From contig CAJXVA010000001.1 of assembly GCA_913061055.1 (NCBI GenBank), positions 1 through 64,000 of the forward strand: a stretch of DNA of 64,000 nt. Reading direction: 5' to 3'. The notes below the pieces were generated by a model that was given only the letters and a program-made list of their open reading frames with translations, made no database searches and was not told the DNA's origin. The stretch is from an uncultured Pseudomonadota bacterium (lineage in GTDB: Bacteria; Myxococcota_A; Polyangia; Nannocystales; Nannocystaceae). A program made the position numbers and the translations under genes. Positions 62,986 through 64,000 of this stretch are shown one piece after another (positions within the stretch are counted from its first letter, which is position 1; each line of letters starts with the position of its first letter).

Positions 62986-63402
62986 ATGCGACCTGGGTTG
63001 TGGTGTGTTGGTGTTCTATTTGTGACGGCGTGTGTGGGCGACTACGAGGGCGACACCTACCCGGAGGTGGTGGATTGGATCGACATTCGGACAGTCGACG
63101 TGGCACCCGCGGGGACGCGCGCGATCGGTGTGGCCTCGGCCGGGGGGTCGCGCAGCACGACAGAAACAGGGAGAGCGACCTGCGCAAACATCGACGCGCG
63201 CTTCATTCGTCGGATGAAACGCGCAGCATCGCAGGCGGGCGGCGAGTTCCTCGTCGATGTCTCGTGCATCACGACAGCGCACAGGGACATGTCCTGGGGC
63301 AATGACGACCCGGACACCCACGCGACCGAGTACTGCCTGCGCTGCCGGACCTCGTGCGATGCCGAGGTCGCACGCCGCTTTTCCCACGACGTGGAGGACT
63401 GA
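62986..63402 (+). CDS. DYEGD-family lipoprotein, copy B
   Basis: The 138-residue lipoprotein begins at ATG with lipobox FVTAC (Cys16), then VGDYEGDTYPEVVDW. Like copy A it has FIRRMKRAASQAGGEFLVDVSC and ends in CRTSCDAEVARRFSHD. The two are about half identical by eye over their length. It is 112 bases after ExbD-like copy A and 25 bases before ExbD-like copy B, so both copies recur in the same order. Function unknown. Confidence 0.7.
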   Translation: MRPGLWCVGVLFVTACVGDYEGDTYPEVVDWIDIRTVDVAPAGTRAIGVASAGGSRSTTETGRATCANIDARFIRRMKRAASQAGGEFLVDVSCITTAHRDMSWGNDDPDTHATEYCLRCRTSCDAEVARRFSHDVED

Positions 63403-63426
63403 CGTCACAAGCTCGGCCGCAGCTCC

Positions 63427-63891
63427 GTGGTACGCCTCGACCCGGTGGTCAGGCACGCACGCATCGCGGTCATGTTTTCGGTCGTCCTCGGCTGTGGCTC
63501 CGATGCGCCGGAGTCGTCCAAGCTCGAAGGCCAGTTGGACCGGATCGAAGCTCGGCTCGACCGCATCGACGACCGCCTGCGGTCCCTCCAGGGCACGGAC
63601 GCTTCCGACGCCACCTTCCGGGTCAATCTTCCCAAGGCCGCCGCCGCAACCCCGGCGCTCCCTCGTATCGCCGTCAACGTCACTGCCAGCCAGCTCTTCA
63701 TCAACGGTGACGCGGTCGCAAGCGTTGCACTACGCGCCCAGCTCGAGGAACTCGTCGCAACCTCCCCCGACGCGAGCGTCGTCATTCAGGCTGACGCGTC
63801 GGTTGAACACGGGCGGGTCGTCGAGATCATGGACACGATCAAAGAGGCCGGCTTCACGCGCATCGCCATCGCGACCCGGTCCGACGACTGA
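63427..63891 (+). CDS. ExbD/TolR-like lipoprotein with coiled coil, copy B
   Basis: The 154-residue protein starts at GTG and has lipobox VVLGC (Cys23). A coiled coil (KLEGQLDRIEARLDRIDDRL) follows, then the ExbD/TolR-like domain (RIAVNVTASQLFINGDAVAS, ASVVIQADASVEHGRVVEIM, TIKEAGFTRIAIATR). Compared with copy A the linker is a coiled coil instead of Ala/Pro-rich. A lipid anchor replaces the inner-membrane helix of real ExbD, so the protein cannot be a motor subunit of the normal kind. It is 25 bases after the DYEGD copy B gene. Confidence 0.7.
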   Translation: MVRLDPVVRHARIAVMFSVVLGCGSDAPESSKLEGQLDRIEARLDRIDDRLRSLQGTDASDATFRVNLPKAAAATPALPRIAVNVTASQLFINGDAVASVALRAQLEELVATSPDASVVIQADASVEHGRVVEIMDTIKEAGFTRIAIATRSDD

Positions 63892-64000
63892 GGAGCCGGT
63901 CGCGGGCAACACCGTGGGCACGGATGCTCCGCTCCCCACGCCGCCTCAGGTGGATTTCGAGCATTTACAGTTGCCGCCTGGCCGTCCGCACGCGAGCCTG

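Overview
The window is GC-rich, gene-dense DNA and reads like a myxobacterium, most likely from the Nannocystis/Plesiocystis side of the group. That call is an inference. It rests on the number of genes with lipoprotein signals followed by Ser/Thr/Gly-rich linkers, the Cys-rich exported proteins, MopE-type and Cys-rich repeat motifs, Hanks-type kinases with TPR or Pro-rich tails, and translationally coupled (ATGA or TTGA) gene pairs. I recognise about 60 protein genes. About half begin with a lipobox or Sec signal. I found no rRNA, tRNA, CRISPR array, insertion sequence or prophage.

Layout. 1-6890: the end of a regulatory-type protein, two lipoproteins (one a ferritin-like diiron protein), a HugZ-like flavoprotein, and a reverse-strand array of three paralogous Cys-rich lipoproteins. 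7230-11480: a four-gene unit with a haem-c lipoprotein, a DUF1501-like exported protein, a small lipoprotein and a MopE/C-type-lectin lipoprotein. 11514-15069: pal and a cpoB-like gene, an exported protein and a metzincin protease. 15175-18734: a Hanks kinase with TPRs coupled to an ECF sigma factor. 19066-24753: a caspase-fold-like protein, then an operon of lipoprotein, TonB-dependent receptor and copper monooxygenase/cytochrome protein. 24873-28709: a lipoprotein, murA, short-form hisG and an unknown gene. 28737-31286: a second diiron lipoprotein, a Cys-containing lipoprotein, a bestrophin remnant and arsR. 31432-39867: an M16 protease, a polysaccharide deacetylase, an exported protein coupled to a receiver-like/Hanks kinase, and a lipoprotein. 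39874-45962: a vanadium haloperoxidase, LysR opposite DoxX and an FMN reductase, and an MFS transporter. 46015-56118: a hybrid histidine kinase, a sulfatase, LysR, HAD, KptA, a fourth Cys-rich lipoprotein, an orphan response regulator and a lipase. 56228-59942: AraC, an FAD oxidoreductase, a glutathione transferase and a papain-like lipoprotein. 60006-63891: small lipoproteins, including a duplicated pair of a DYEGD lipoprotein and an ExbD-like lipoprotein, split by an alpha/beta hydrolase.

Few genes form classical pathways; murA and hisG are the only clear core-metabolism genes. The rest is envelope and secretome. Points most worth a second look are the ExbD-domain lipoproteins with their DYEGD partner, the copper monooxygenase/TonB receptor operon, the diiron lipoproteins, the kinase with a degenerate receiver domain, and the bestrophin remnant that follows arsR in the same frame.
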